Position numbers and translations under genes: made by a program | Assembly (NCBI RefSeq): GCF_000622405.1 | Contig: NZ_JASF01000005.1 | Location: 2,170,001-2,234,000, forward strand | Reading direction: 5' to 3' | Source of the DNA: Sulfitobacter donghicola DSW-25 = KCTC 12864 = JCM 14565 | Lineage (GTDB): Bacteria; Pseudomonadota; Alphaproteobacteria; Rhodobacterales; Rhodobacteraceae | Length of the DNA: 64,000 bases | The notes under the pieces: generated by a model | What the model was told of the DNA's origin: nothing | What the model saw: only the letters and a program-made list of their open reading frames with translations | The model's database searches: none | Part shown: piece after piece, positions 46,807-56,637 of the stretch | Layout of the letters: every line of letters begins with the position of its first letter | How positions within the stretch are numbered: the first letter of the stretch is position 1

Positions 46807-47508
46807 ATGAGCACACCTGTAAAACCCCGCCGTAACTTCTATGGCCGCCTCAAGGGCCACAACCTCAAGCAGTCTCAAAAGGACTATCTTGATCAAGACC
46901 TCGAGGCCCTGTCGCCCGGTGCCGTGGATTGGGATGCCAACCCCCAGCGTGAAATGCTGGACACAGACGCGATGTTTGACGGCAAACCGATCTGGCTAGA
47001 GGTCGGATTTGGCGGCGGTGAACATATGGTCCATCAGGCCTCTAACAACCCCGACACAGGCATCATCGGCTGTGAGCCCTACATCAACGGCGTGGCCATG
47101 CTGCTGGGTAAAATCCGCCGCGAAGGGGTGACCAACGTCAAAGTTCACCCAGGGGATGCGCGCGACATCTTTGATATCCTGCCCGAGCAGAGCATCTCAA
47201 AGGCATTTCTGCTTTATCCTGATCCGTGGCCCAAAACCCGCCACCACCGCCGCCGCTTTGTCACCGAAGAACACCTTGTCCCGCTGCACCGCGTGTTGAA
47301 AAAGGGCGCGATCTTTCGCGTGGCGACAGATATCGAAGACTACGTGCGCCAGACTCTGGAAGAGGTCCCGCGTTACGGGTTTGAATGGCTGGCCGAGCGT
47401 CCAGACGATTGGCAAAAGCCGTGGGATGACTGGTATTCAACCCGTTATGAGCAAAAAGCCCTGCGCGAGGGCCGCGTGCCGCATTATCTAACTTTCCGTC
47501 GGGTGTAA
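46807..47508 (+). CDS. trmB: tRNA (guanine46-N7)-methyltransferase
   Basis: The 233-residue SAM-dependent enzyme makes m7G46 in tRNA variable loops. The SAM motif is WLEVGFGGGEHMVHQA and the signature is LLYPDPWPKTRHHRRRFVTE. The ATG at 46807 fits the family; the open frame from 46735 lies in the metK terminator. It follows metK, which supplies its cofactor. Confidence 0.94.
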   Translation: MSTPVKPRRNFYGRLKGHNLKQSQKDYLDQDLEALSPGAVDWDANPQREMLDTDAMFDGKPIWLEVGFGGGEHMVHQASNNPDTGIIGCEPYINGVAMLLGKIRREGVTNVKVHPGDARDIFDILPEQSISKAFLLYPDPWPKTRHHRRRFVTEEHLVPLHRVLKKGAIFRVATDIEDYVRQTLEEVPRYGFEWLAERPDDWQKPWDDWYSTRYEQKALREGRVPHYLTFRRV

Positions 47509-47633
47509 CGGCAGCTTTGCAATTCGGGGTTATCGCCCCGCCACAACCAGCTTATTGCTGATAAAAACTTCGGGGCGCTAGACGGTGCAGGGACGCTGGG
47601 CTAGAACCCTTTTAGCAAAATGAGGGCGCTAAC

Positions 47634-48980
47634 ATGTCGAGCCACGGTGATCCAATTCCAATGACGTCTTCGGCCTGCGGGCCGCTAAGCGGAACCGCAA
47701 ATGTACCGGGTGACAAATCGATCTCGCATCGTTCCTTGATCTTGGGGGCGATGTGTGTGGGCGAAACCACGATCACGGGCCTTCTTGAAGGGCAGGATGT
47801 GCTGGACACCGCCAAAGCGATGCGCGCCTTTGGCGCCGAGGTCACCGACCATGGTGGCGGCAGCTGGTCTGTGCGCGGTGTCGGGGTGGGCGGTTTTGCC
47901 GAACCTGACAATGTGATTGATTGCGGCAACTCGGGCACGGGCGTGCGCCTGATCATGGGCGCAATGGCGACCCAGCCGATCACGGCAACCTTCTCTGGTG
48001 ACGCCAGCCTCAATGGTCGCCCGATGGCGCGGGTCACTGATCCGCTGGCGCTGTTTGGAACGCAGGCCGTTGGCCGCGCAGGGGGCCGTTTGCCGATGAC
48101 ATTGGTTGGCGCGCGCGAACCTGTTCCGGTCCGTTATGTGGTGCCTGTGCCCTCTGCGCAGGTGAAATCCGCTGTTCTGCTGGCGGGCCTAAACGCCCCC
48201 GGTCAGACCGTGGTGATTGAACAAGAAGCCACGCGCGACCACACCGAACGCATGCTAGAAGGCTTTGGCGCCGAAATCTCGACGCGCGAAACCGACGAGG
48301 GCCGCGAAATCACCCTCACAGGCCAGCCAGAGCTGAACGCCCAGCACATCGAAGTGCCGCGCGACCCCAGTTCGGCCGCGTTTCCCGTCTGTGCTGCCCT
48401 TGTTGTGCCGGGTTCAGACGTTTTGGTCCCCGGTATCGGGTTGAACCCGACCCGCGCAGGGTTGTTTACCACGCTGCGCGAAATGGGCGCTGACCTGACT
48501 TATGAAAACGAACGTACCGAAGGCGGCGAGCCCGTCGCCGACCTGCGCGCGCGTTTCTCGCCAGATATGCAAGGCATCGAAGTGCCGCCAGAGCGCGCCG
48601 CCAGCATGATCGATGAATACCCCGTCCTCAGCGTTGTTGCCGCCTATGCCAAAGGCCAAACCGTCATGCGCGGCGTGCGCGAGCTGCGCGTCAAAGAAAG
48701 CGACCGTATCGACGCGATGGCCAAAGGCCTGCGCGCCAATGGCATCACCGTTGACGAGGGCGAAGATTGGTGGACTGTCACAGGCGCAGGCCACGGCAAT
48801 GTGGCTGGCGGCGCAATTTGCGCCAGTGAGCTGGACCACCGCATCGCCATGTCCTTTCTGATCCTCGGCATGGCCTCTAATGCGCCCGTTCGCGTGGATG
48901 ATGGCGGCCCAATCGCCACATCCTTCCCGATCTTTGAGCCGCTGATGACCGAACTCGGCGCATCTGTGGCACGCGACTAA
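47634..48980 (+). CDS. aroA: 3-phosphoshikimate 1-carboxyvinyltransferase (EPSP synthase)
   Basis: The 448-residue enzyme joins shikimate-3-phosphate and phosphoenolpyruvate in aromatic amino acid synthesis. Blocks visible are [52 protein letters not shown] and [17 protein letters not shown]. The NSGTG sequence with Gly and the following residues resembles class II enzymes, which tend to be less sensitive to glyphosate; sensitivity cannot be read with certainty. cmk follows by 16 bases. Confidence 0.95.
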   Translation: MSSHGDPIPMTSSACGPLSGTANVPGDKSISHRSLILGAMCVGETTITGLLEGQDVLDTAKAMRAFGAEVTDHGGGSWSVRGVGVGGFAEPDNVIDCGNSGTGVRLIMGAMATQPITATFSGDASLNGRPMARVTDPLALFGTQAVGRAGGRLPMTLVGAREPVPVRYVVPVPSAQVKSAVLLAGLNAPGQTVVIEQEATRDHTERMLEGFGAEISTRETDEGREITLTGQPELNAQHIEVPRDPSSAAFPVCAALVVPGSDVLVPGIGLNPTRAGLFTTLREMGADLTYENERTEGGEPVADLRARFSPDMQGIEVPPERAASMIDEYPVLSVVAAYAKGQTVMRGVRELRVKESDRIDAMAKGLRANGITVDEGEDWWTVTGAGHGNVAGGAICASELDHRIAMSFLILGMASNAPVRVDDGGPIATSFPIFEPLMTELGASVARD

Positions 48981-48996
48981 TCGGGAAAGGGCGGTC

Positions 48997-49614
48997 ATGA
49001 GCGAGGGTTTCACAGTTGCCATTGACGGGCCAGCCGCCGCTGGCAAAGGCACCGTGTCCAAAGCGGTCGCTGCCCATTTCGGTTTTGCCCATCTCGATAC
49101 GGGGCTGCTCTATCGCGCGGTTGGGGCCAAGGTTCTGACAGGGGTTGATGCAATCGACGCCGCCCTTGCCCTGATGCCCGAAGACCTAGAAGACGACAGC
49201 CTGCGCACGCCAGAGGTCGCGCAGGCCGCAAGCAAAGCCGCCGTAATCCCGCAGGTGCGCGCCGCCTTGCTGGACTTCCAACGCAGCTTTGCCGCGCGCG
49301 CAGGCGGAGCCGTGCTGGACGGTCGTGATATCGGCACCGTGATTTGCCCAGAAGCGCATGTGAAACTCTTCGTCACCGCCAGCGCCGAAGTCCGCGCCCA
49401 GCGGCGATATGCCGAACTGGCGGGCAGGGGGATCTCCGACAGCTTTGAACAGGTCTTGGCCGATGTAAAAGCCCGCGATACCCGTGATATGGAACGCGCC
49501 GAAGCGCCACTGCGCCCCGCCGATGATGCAACCATCATCGACACTTCGCGATTGACGATCGAACAGGCCGTTGCCGCCGCCGTCGCTGCAATTGCCGCTG
49601 TACAAGCCAGCTAA
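48997..49614 (+). CDS. cmk: Cytidylate kinase
   Basis: The 205-residue kinase phosphorylates CMP and dCMP. The P-loop is [20 protein letters not shown], followed by [35 protein letters not shown] and the lid [16 protein letters not shown]. aroA-cmk is a conserved pair in alphaproteobacteria, normally followed by rpsA; here three extra genes come first. Confidence 0.95.
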   Translation: MSEGFTVAIDGPAAAGKGTVSKAVAAHFGFAHLDTGLLYRAVGAKVLTGVDAIDAALALMPEDLEDDSLRTPEVAQAASKAAVIPQVRAALLDFQRSFAARAGGAVLDGRDIGTVICPEAHVKLFVTASAEVRAQRRYAELAGRGISDSFEQVLADVKARDTRDMERAEAPLRPADDATIIDTSRLTIEQAVAAAVAAIAAVQAS

Positions 49615-49706
49615 CAGGCCACGCCTGTCACAGTGTTTCACCAAAGGGTGAATCGCCTTTTCATTCGGTTTTGCTAAGCTCCCCCTACCTTATGGGAGAT
49701 TTCGCC

Positions 49707-50261
49707 ATGCTACGTTTGATACCAGCCCTTGTTTTTATCCTGATAGCGGCTGTTCTATCCGCGCAGCAAACCGAACCCGAAACACCCGAGGTCCAACAAG
49801 AGATCGAAGGCCCCATGACCATGGAGCGCCTCGCGACCATCGTGACCGCGCTAGACCCCGAGGTGACGGCCCAAGGGCCCACATTGCAATTCCACATCGA
49901 TAACCTCCCCGTGATGATCGTTGCCGACCCCGTCGCAGATCGCATGCGGGCCTTGGTGCCAATCGCCAGCGCCGAAGGTCTCAGCGAAAAGGAAATGCTG
50001 CGGATGATGCAGGCAAATTTTGATGCCGCCCTTGATGCGCGATACGCCATTGCAAACGGTCGCTTGTGGGGGGTGTTCATCCACCCTTTGTCACCCCTAA
50101 AGAAGGATCAGCTGATCTCGGGGTTGGTGCAAACAGTGACCGTGGCGCGCACCTATGGCACCGCGTTTACAGGGGGCGGTGCGATCTTTGGGGGCGGGGA
50201 CACAGGCGAAATCTATCGCAACCTGCTGGAAGATCTGCGTAAAAAGGGCGAGGCGCTCTAA
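49707..50261 (+). CDS. Secreted hypothetical protein, YbjN-like by weak resemblance
   Basis: The 184-residue protein has a signal peptide (MLRLIPALVFILIAAVLSAQ) and a mature alpha-beta domain with LQFHIDNLPVMIVADPVADR and MRMMQ-type helices. The strand-helix pattern and GLVQTVTVARTYG helix recall YbjN or type III chaperone-like folds, at low confidence. A GGGAG Shine-Dalgarno supports the ATG at 49707. A Gly-rich stretch (FTGGGAIFGGGDTG) lies near the end. Confidence 0.6.
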   Translation: MLRLIPALVFILIAAVLSAQQTEPETPEVQQEIEGPMTMERLATIVTALDPEVTAQGPTLQFHIDNLPVMIVADPVADRMRALVPIASAEGLSEKEMLRMMQANFDAALDARYAIANGRLWGVFIHPLSPLKKDQLISGLVQTVTVARTYGTAFTGGGAIFGGGDTGEIYRNLLEDLRKKGEAL

Positions 50262-50298
50262 TCGGGCGCTGCTATCGGAAAAGGCGTTAAAAGCAGCC

Positions 50299-51297
50299 CT
50301 ATTTTTGCTCGGTAAGGTTTTGTTCAATCGCCTGAAGATAGCCGATCATTTGCGGGGATCGAAAGGCTGTCATGTGGTTGCTAGACCAAAGATCGGTTGC
50401 AAAATCAGCCGAGACAACCGTCGCCTCAGTGCCCTCTAAATCAGCTGCGGTTTTCACCGCGCCAAGACGGGCCTTGCTGCCGTTTAAGACGCCAGAGAGG
50501 CTCAGAAGTTTATCATTTTCCGCTGCAATCACGACAAAAGGCTGAGGCAGGCCGCCCATGTCTTTGCTAGCCTGCGCAAAGACATCCACATCAATATCGG
50601 GCGAAATCAGTGCAACACCTGTGAGCTTGGACCACTGCCGCCCATTACTGCGGATAGAACGCTGGCGCAGCGTCTCCATAACCAACTGGCTCCCCATTGA
50701 ATGGGCCACAAGTGTAAACGCGTCCAAGCTCGAAGTTTGCAGCGTATCCAGTAGGGTTTCCAAGGGGGTGCGAGACGCTAAAACCGATTCATGATCGTGC
50801 AGGTAGGCATACCCGCGCCCGGATGAGGGCCAACTAAACAGGATCGGGACTTCGGGACGTTGGTAATCATGTATCAGCTGCGTTTTCAGGTATAGCGCTT
50901 CGGCGAAGGTGCTGTTGAACCCGTGCACATAAACGATCGCCTTGCGCTGCTCTTGCGGGTTTTGTGCAATGCGGGTTTCTAGCAGCCCCTCAAAAGCGGA
51001 TAGGCTGGTTGTCGTCTGGGCGCGGATGATGCCGAACTCTGACTTTGGATTTGCGTTCTTCTTTGGGTATTCCACCACGCCCAGCTCATGTTTTGGGGGA
51101 ACGGAAACAGTGGCCTGCCCATAAGACGCAGTCTGGCTGCGGCCTTCGCTAAACATCCGCGCGCTTGTGGATCTGTTTGTCGCAAAGAGCACGTCATGCT
51201 GCACAGCGCCTTCAACAGGGGGCACAACGACGATCTGGTCGCGTGCACCGCACCCCGCAACCGCAAAAGCAGCCACTGCTAATATGATTAACCTCAC
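50299..51297 (-). CDS. Lipoprotein alpha/beta hydrolase (DUF900 type)
   Basis: The 332-residue protein starts with a lipobox (AVAAFAVAGCGARDQ, Cys16). The alpha/beta hydrolase part has AIVYVHGFNSTFAEALYLKT and the nucleophile in FTLVAHSMGSQLVMETL, with FSWPSSGRGYAYLHD between. This is the DUF900 family of esterase-like proteins. It is probably anchored in the inner or outer membrane facing the periplasm. The substrate is unknown. Confidence 0.85.
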   Translation of the reverse strand: MRLIILAVAAFAVAGCGARDQIVVVPPVEGAVQHDVLFATNRSTSARMFSEGRSQTASYGQATVSVPPKHELGVVEYPKKNANPKSEFGIIRAQTTTSLSAFEGLLETRIAQNPQEQRKAIVYVHGFNSTFAEALYLKTQLIHDYQRPEVPILFSWPSSGRGYAYLHDHESVLASRTPLETLLDTLQTSSLDAFTLVAHSMGSQLVMETLRQRSIRSNGRQWSKLTGVALISPDIDVDVFAQASKDMGGLPQPFVVIAAENDKLLSLSGVLNGSKARLGAVKTAADLEGTEATVVSADFATDLWSSNHMTAFRSPQMIGYLQAIEQNLTEQK

Positions 51298-51370
51298 AGG
51301 CCACCCATCTGTTTGTTTTGTGCTGCGCGGTGGGCGTGCGACCTGTCGCAGCCCACCACGGGGTTAGACC

Positions 51371-51679
51371 TTAGCTCTTGCGTTGCCCCTTTGGCCCGTT
51401 GGCCTTGAGAGCCTGATCAACATCGGCGGTTGTCAGCTGGGGGTTGTCGCCCTTAAGGCAACCGGCGATCTTTTGGGCGTCCGGGCGCGCAGGGCGTTCG
51501 CCTTTGGTTGGCGCCGGCATGCATGTTTTTAGCGCGGCCTCGGAAACATTCAGCTGCGCGGCCATCTTTCCCAAATCAGGGCGTGGTGGCCGCTGCTTTT
51601 GCTCGGCTGTTGCTGCCATAGGGGCCAGCAAGGCAAGGGCGGTAACGATTGCGATTCGTTGTGTGGTTGTTTTGGTCAT
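51371..51679 (-). CDS. Small secreted hypothetical protein
   Basis: The 102-residue protein has a signal peptide (RIAIVTALALLAPMAATA-EQ) and a mature part rich in Pro, Lys and Arg. It contains two similar halves, each with a cysteine: RPDLGKMAAQLNVSEAALKTC and RPDAQKIAGCLKG. The sequence PPRPD and PARPD begins each half, which suggests an internal duplication. Function unknown. The ATG at 51679 is chosen for the signal peptide. Confidence 0.6.
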   Translation of the reverse strand: MTKTTTQRIAIVTALALLAPMAATAEQKQRPPRPDLGKMAAQLNVSEAALKTCMPAPTKGERPARPDAQKIAGCLKGDNPQLTTADVDQALKANGPKGQRKS

Positions 51680-52049
51680 ACTCGTATCCTTTTTGGTCCT
51701 GCAGCTGGGCAAGACGGGCGTGATACGGCGGCAGGGAAATCTTCCGTCGAAATTTTTCCCGCTGTTTCGCGGGGCTTTGCCTGCGTTTCCAAGAAACGAC
51801 AAGGCGCCGCCAGAACACTTGTGTCACAGGCAAAAATCGCCTATATGCGCGCTTGTCTAAGGGGCGGATACAGCCTCGGACGCAAATTCACAGGCAGGGT
51901 CGGTTTGTTCCGGCCCTCTTTCGTTTGCGTTCCGAAATCTGGATTGGCGTGAATTTCGCGCCTCTCGGCCCTGACGACCAACTGAAACCCAAAGACCGGC
52001 GGAGACAACCGCACGGCCAGAAACACATTTAAAGGATACTATACGCTAC
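51680..52049 (+). promoter_or_regulatory. rpsA leader and promoter region with hairpins
   Basis: No gene is seen in this 370-base gap. It holds the promoters for rpsA and the divergent small gene. A two-tier hairpin lies at 51880-51930: outer arms ACGCAAA and TTTGCGT, inner arms AGGGTCGG and CCGGCCCT. A smaller stem follows near 51947-51963. AAAGGAT near 52032 may be the rpsA Shine-Dalgarno, though it is 12 or more bases from the ATG. S1 binds its own leader in E. coli; a similar role here is a guess. Confidence 0.5.
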
Positions 52050-53726
52050 ATGGCGAATATGATGGACGAGTTTGAAGCACTCTTGAACGAAAGCTTCGAA
52101 ATGGACACCCCCGAAGAGGGTTCTGTTGTTAAAGGTAAGGTTATCGCGATCGAAGCGGGCCAAGCCATCATCGACGTAGGCTACAAAATGGAAGGCCGCG
52201 TTGAGCTAAAAGAATTTGCCGATCCTGGCGAAGCTCCCAAAATTGCTGTCGGCGACGAAGTCGAAGTGTTCCTGCGTCAGGTAGAGAACTCCAAAGGCGA
52301 AGCCGTTATCTCCCGTGAGATGGCACGCCGTGAAGAAGCATGGGATCGTCTGGAAAAAGCCTATGCCGCAGAAGAGCGCGTTGAAGGCGCAATCTTTGGC
52401 CGCGTTAAAGGTGGCTTTACTGTTGATCTGGGCGGCGCTGTTGCGTTCTTGCCAGGGTCTCAGGTTGATGTGCGCCCCGTGCGCGATGCAGGCCCATTGA
52501 TGGGTCTCAAGCAGCCATTCCAGGTTCTGAAAATGGACCGTCGCCGTGGTAACATCGTTGTATCGCGTCGTGCGATCCTCGAAGAATCCCGTGCCGAACA
52601 GCGTGCCGAAGTGATCGGCAACCTGACCGAAGGTCAGACTGTTGACGGTGTGGTCAAGAACATCACCGAATACGGTGCGTTTGTTGACCTTGGCGGCGTT
52701 GACGGCTTGCTGCACGTCACAGACATGGCATGGCGCCGTGTGAACCACCCATCCGAGATCCTGACAATTGGCGAGACCATCAAGGTTCAAGTCATCAAGA
52801 TCAACAAAGATACACACCGTATCTCCTTGGGCATGAAGCAGTTGCAAGAAGATCCATGGGATCTGGTTGCTGCGAAATACCCACTGGAATCCTCGCACAC
52901 TGGCCGCGTGACCAACATCACCGATTACGGCGCCTTTGTTGAGCTGGAGCCAGGTGTTGAAGGTCTGGTTCACGTTTCCGAAATGTCTTGGACAAAGAAA
53001 AACGTGCACCCAGGCAAAATCGTTTCCACTTCGCAAGAAGTCGAAGTTATGGTTCTGGAAATCGACGGTTCCAAGCGCCGCGTGTCTCTTGGTCTCAAGC
53101 AGACTCAGCGCAACCCATGGGAAGTGTTCGCTGAAACACACCCAGAAGGTACCGAAGTTGAAGGCGAAGTTAAGAACATCACCGAATTCGGTCTGTTCGT
53201 TGGCTTGCCAGGTGACATCGACGGTATGGTTCACCTCTCCGACCTGTCATGGGATCAACGTGGCGAAGAAGCCATTCAGGACTACCGCAAGGGCGACATG
53301 GTCGGCGCGGTTGTATCTGAAGTCGACGTTGAGAAAGAGCGTATCTCGCTCTCCATCAAAGGTGTTGGCGGCGACAAATTCGCCGAAGCAGTTGGCGGCG
53401 TTAAGCGCGGCTCTGTTGTAACTGTTGAAGTTACCTCCATCGAAGATGGCGGCATCGAAGTGGAATATGAAGGCATGAAAGCCTTTATCCGCCGCTCCGA
53501 CCTGTCCCGTGACCGTGCCGAGCAGCGCCCAGAGCGCTTCTCTGTTGGCGACAAAGTTGATGTTCGCATCACAAACGTCGACACAAAAGCACACCGTCTG
53601 GGCGTCTCGATCAAAGCGCGTGAAATCGCTGAAGAGAAAGAAGCCGTGGAACAGTATGGTTCCTCTGACTCCGGTGCGTCCCTTGGTGATATCCTTGGCG
53701 CCGCTCTGAAAACAGGCGACGAATAA
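52050..53726 (+). CDS. rpsA: 30S ribosomal protein S1
   Basis: The 558-residue protein binds mRNA at the ribosome and helps initiation on structured or weak leaders. Six S1 OB-fold repeats are seen, with repeated YGAFVDLGGVDGLLHVTDMAW-like and GAFVELEPGVEGLVHVSEM cores. The codon use is strongly biased, as in highly expressed genes. It has a structured leader and a strong terminator. Confidence 0.97.
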   Translation: MANMMDEFEALLNESFEMDTPEEGSVVKGKVIAIEAGQAIIDVGYKMEGRVELKEFADPGEAPKIAVGDEVEVFLRQVENSKGEAVISREMARREEAWDRLEKAYAAEERVEGAIFGRVKGGFTVDLGGAVAFLPGSQVDVRPVRDAGPLMGLKQPFQVLKMDRRRGNIVVSRRAILEESRAEQRAEVIGNLTEGQTVDGVVKNITEYGAFVDLGGVDGLLHVTDMAWRRVNHPSEILTIGETIKVQVIKINKDTHRISLGMKQLQEDPWDLVAAKYPLESSHTGRVTNITDYGAFVELEPGVEGLVHVSEMSWTKKNVHPGKIVSTSQEVEVMVLEIDGSKRRVSLGLKQTQRNPWEVFAETHPEGTEVEGEVKNITEFGLFVGLPGDIDGMVHLSDLSWDQRGEEAIQDYRKGDMVGAVVSEVDVEKERISLSIKGVGGDKFAEAVGGVKRGSVVTVEVTSIEDGGIEVEYEGMKAFIRRSDLSRDRAEQRPERFSVGDKVDVRITNVDTKAHRLGVSIKAREIAEEKEAVEQYGSSDSGASLGDILGAALKTGDE

Positions 53727-53758
53727 ACATTCAAACCTAAAGGTTTGTAGTTAAATCA

Positions 53759-53792
53759 AGGGGCTCCATGCATTTTGCATGGGGCCCTTTTT
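53759..53792 (+). terminator. Terminator of rpsA
   Basis: AGGGGCTCCATGCA and TGCATGGGGCCC pair (one G-U) around a short loop and run into six T. ihfB downstream therefore has its own promoter. Confidence 0.92.
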
Positions 53793-53853
53793 TGCGAATC
53801 GGTTTAGCCTATTTTTAGAGCCTGAGTTTTTAGGTGTATAATTTCGCCCACTC

Positions 53854-53868
53854 ACTACCCTTGGTAGT
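53854..53868. repeat. Small palindrome upstream of ihfB
   Basis: ACTACC and GGTAGT form a perfect six-base inverted repeat around CTT, in an AT-rich stretch 131-145 bases before ihfB. It may be a regulator site. No regulator can be named. Confidence 0.45.
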
Positions 53869-53998
53869 ATGAGTTTTCAAAAATGGACAAAAATATACCC
53901 TAAATCGTGACAATTCATCGCTCCTTACTTTTAGTGAAGCCCGAATTTTCCTATAGTAAACGTATAGCGACGCAAAAATGCGCAAGGGGAGAAAACGA

Positions 53999-54283
53999 AT
54001 GATCCGGTCAGAATTGATCCAGAAGATTGCCGACGACAATCCACATTTGTACCAGCGGGACGTAGAACGGATCGTTAATACCATATTTGACGAGATAACC
54101 GGCGCCATGGCCAAAGGCGACCGTGTTGAGCTGCGCGGCTTTGGCGCCTTCTCGGTTAAGCAACGTGATGCACGTGTCGGGCGAAATCCCCGTACAGGTG
54201 AGACTGTTCATGTCGAAGAGAAACATGTACCCTTTTTCAAGACGGGGAAATTGCTCCGTGATCGGTTAAACGGGAAAAGTTAA
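53999..54283 (+). CDS. ihfB: Integration host factor beta subunit
   Basis: The 94-residue DNA-bending protein forms a heterodimer with IhfA. The HU/IHF fold shows in [20 protein letters not shown] and the arm region [20 protein letters not shown], with the DNA-intercalating Pro. The start at 53999 ([11 protein letters not shown]) follows AGGGGAGAAAACG. The stop shares bases with the lapA start (TAATG). Confidence 0.95.
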   Translation: MIRSELIQKIADDNPHLYQRDVERIVNTIFDEITGAMAKGDRVELRGFGAFSVKQRDARVGRNPRTGETVHVEEKHVPFFKTGKLLRDRLNGKS

Positions 54284-54633
54284 TGCGCTACGTTCGCTAT
54301 CTATGTATCGCCATCTTTGCGGTGGCTTTGGTATCTGTTGCTTTGGCAAACCGCGATGTGGTTTCCTTGCAGGTTCTTCCGACGGAAGTGTCGGGTTTGT
54401 TTGCGATGAACCCCTCCATCCAACTGCCACTGTTCATTGTGATTCTAGGTAGCATCCTTATGGGCCTGCTGGTCGGGTTTGTCTGGGAATGGATCCGCGA
54501 ATTTGGCGAACGCGCCGAAGCCGCCAAACAGGCCCGCGAAATGCGCCGCCTCAAGCGCGAGCTTGAAAAGCTGAAAGCGGAAAAGCACGAAGGCAAAGAC
54601 GAAGTCATCGCGCTGCTGGATGAAGCCAGCTAA
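54283..54633 (+). CDS. lapA: LapA family inner-membrane protein
   Basis: The 116-residue protein has two membrane segments ([20 protein letters not shown] and [20 protein letters not shown]) and a charged coiled-coil tail ([17 protein letters not shown]). LapA-domain proteins take part in lipopolysaccharide assembly control in E. coli. The role in Rhodobacterales is not established. It is translationally coupled to ihfB and overlaps trpF by 14 bases. Confidence 0.82.
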   Translation: MRYVRYLCIAIFAVALVSVALANRDVVSLQVLPTEVSGLFAMNPSIQLPLFIVILGSILMGLLVGFVWEWIREFGERAEAAKQAREMRRLKRELEKLKAEKHEGKDEVIALLDEAS

Positions 54634-55285
54634 GCTGATGCCTGCGGACACCGCTGTTAAGATTTGCGGATTACGCAAAAGTTCCGACATAGACGCGGCC
54701 GCCCTTGCGGGCGCGCGCTATGTCGGATTTGTATTTTTTCCAAAATCACCCCGCCATCTGGAAATCCCTGCGGCCGCAGCCCTGTCTGTTGCGGCACCTA
54801 TCGGGCTTTGCAAGGTCGCGTTGACCGTGAATGCGGATAACGCCTTTCTCGATACGCTGGTGGATGCCGTGCCTTTGGACATGTTGCAGCTCCACGGCTC
54901 GGAAAGCCCCGAACGCGTTTCCGAGGTGAAGGCACGCTATGGCCTGCCCGTGATGAAAGCCGTCGGCGTGGCCGAGCGCAGCGATCTCGCCCAGATCGAC
55001 CTCTATTCAGGTGTTGCCGATCAAATCTTGGTCGACACCAAGAAACCAAAAGGCAGCGACCTTCCAGGTGGCAACGGGCTCACCTTTGATTGGGGGCTGC
55101 TGTCGCGCCGTGTCTGGCGCTGTCCGTGGATGCTGGCAGGGGGGCTGACCCCCGAAAACGTGGGCACTGCGATCAAAACCACAGGCGCGCGCCAGATTGA
55201 TCTCTCCTCAGGGGTCGAAACCAGCCCCGGCGTCAAAGATCCGGCCCTGATCCGCGCATTTATTCAGGCAGCACAGGCCGCATAA
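54620..55285 (+). CDS. trpF: Phosphoribosylanthranilate isomerase
   Basis: The 221-residue barrel enzyme carries out the third step of tryptophan synthesis. [20 protein letters not shown] holds the catalytic Cys, and [13 protein letters not shown] and the phosphate-binding [15 protein letters not shown] follow. An alternative ATG at 54638 would trim six residues and remove the lapA overlap. It is followed by trpB. Confidence 0.94.
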   Translation: MKPAKLMPADTAVKICGLRKSSDIDAAALAGARYVGFVFFPKSPRHLEIPAAAALSVAAPIGLCKVALTVNADNAFLDTLVDAVPLDMLQLHGSESPERVSEVKARYGLPVMKAVGVAERSDLAQIDLYSGVADQILVDTKKPKGSDLPGGNGLTFDWGLLSRRVWRCPWMLAGGLTPENVGTAIKTTGARQIDLSSGVETSPGVKDPALIRAFIQAAQAA

Positions 55286-55360
55286 CACGCAGCTTCTTTA
55301 CCATTGCGCACAAGGTCGATACTGCTGTGAATAACACAGTTTCTAAAAGGCACAGACGCA

Positions 55361-56593
55361 ATGGCAGACGATCTTTTCAACAGCTTCATGAACGGTCCCG
55401 ATGAGAATGGCCGTTTTGGCGATTTTGGCGGGCGGTTTGTGTCTGAAACCCTGATGCCTCTCATCCTCGATCTGCAGGCCGAGTATGACAAAGCGAAAAC
55501 AGACGAGACTTTCTGGGCCGAGATGGACGACCTGTGGGAGCACTATGTTGGTCGCCCCAGCCCGCTCTATCACGCCGAACGCATGACCGAAGAGCTAGGC
55601 GGCGCGAAAATCTACATGAAGCGGGACGAGCTGAACCACACAGGCGCGCATAAAATCAACAACGTGCTGGGGCAGATCATCCTTGCCCGCCGTATGGGTA
55701 AAAAACGCATCATCGCCGAAACAGGCGCTGGCCAGCACGGCGTGGCGACGGCGACGGTTTGCGCGAAATTCGGCCTGAAATGCGTGGTCTATATGGGCGC
55801 CCATGATGTGGAACGTCAGGCACCAAACGTCTTCCGCATGCGCCTGCTCGGCGCTGAAATCGTGCCCGTGACCTCTGGCCGTGGCACGCTGAAGGACGCG
55901 ATGAACGACGCGCTGCGTGACTGGGTCACAAACGTGCGCGACACATTCTATTGCATCGGTACCGTGGCTGGCCCACACCCGTATCCTGCCATGGTTCGGG
56001 ATTTCCAAGCGATCATCGGCAAAGAGGTCCGCACCCAGATGGAAACCGCCGAAGGGCGTCTGCCCGACACGCTGGTCGCCGCCATCGGTGGTGGCTCCAA
56101 CGCCATGGGCCTGTTCTTTCCCTTCCTTGACGATAAATCCGTGAACATCGTCGGGGTTGAGGCCGGCGGCAAAGGCGTCAACGAAAAGATGGAGCATTGC
56201 GCCTCCCTCACAGGCGGTCGCCCGGGCGTGCTGCACGGCAACCGCACCTATCTGCTGCAAGATGACGATGGTCAGATCCTCGAAGGCTTCTCGATCTCGG
56301 CTGGCCTCGACTACCCCGGTATCGGCCCCGAGCACGCATGGCTGCACGACATCGGTCGCGCGCAATATGTTTCGATCACCGATGTCGAAGCCTTGGCCGC
56401 CTTCCAGAAATGTTGCCAGCTCGAGGGGATCATCCCCGCGCTGGAACCGTCCCACGCGCTGGCCCATGTGATGAAGATCGCACCGACCCTGCCAAAAGAT
56501 CACATCATCTGCATGAACATGTGTGGTCGCGGCGACAAAGACATCTTTACCGTGGCCCGCGCACTGGGCTTCGAGATGGGCGAATTCGCCTGA
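55361..56593 (+). CDS. trpB: Tryptophan synthase beta chain
   Basis: The 410-residue PLP enzyme joins indole and serine. The PLP lysine lies in [20 protein letters not shown], followed by [19 protein letters not shown] and the phosphate loop [15 protein letters not shown]. Its partner TrpA is encoded 7 kb away on the opposite strand. Confidence 0.96.
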   Translation: MADDLFNSFMNGPDENGRFGDFGGRFVSETLMPLILDLQAEYDKAKTDETFWAEMDDLWEHYVGRPSPLYHAERMTEELGGAKIYMKRDELNHTGAHKINNVLGQIILARRMGKKRIIAETGAGQHGVATATVCAKFGLKCVVYMGAHDVERQAPNVFRMRLLGAEIVPVTSGRGTLKDAMNDALRDWVTNVRDTFYCIGTVAGPHPYPAMVRDFQAIIGKEVRTQMETAEGRLPDTLVAAIGGGSNAMGLFFPFLDDKSVNIVGVEAGGKGVNEKMEHCASLTGGRPGVLHGNRTYLLQDDDGQILEGFSISAGLDYPGIGPEHAWLHDIGRAQYVSITDVEALAAFQKCCQLEGIIPALEPSHALAHVMKIAPTLPKDHIICMNMCGRGDKDIFTVARALGFEMGEFA

Positions 56594-56595
56594 TC

Positions 56596-56626
56596 AAAAA
56601 AGGGTAGGGGCCCACGCCCCTGCCTA
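56596..56626. terminator. Terminator between trpB and the DUF4893 gene
   Basis: GGTAGGGGC and GCCCCTGCC pair over nine positions (one G-U) around CCAC. On the minus strand it is followed by a run of six T, so it clearly ends the DUF4893 transcript. On the plus strand it is a weaker end for trpB. Confidence 0.75.
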
Positions 56627-56637
56627 TGCGCTGGCCC

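Noticed and set aside
52206..53234. 342-residue open frame on the minus strand
   Set aside because: It is antisense to rpsA, rich in repeated-looking segments that mirror the S1 repeats.
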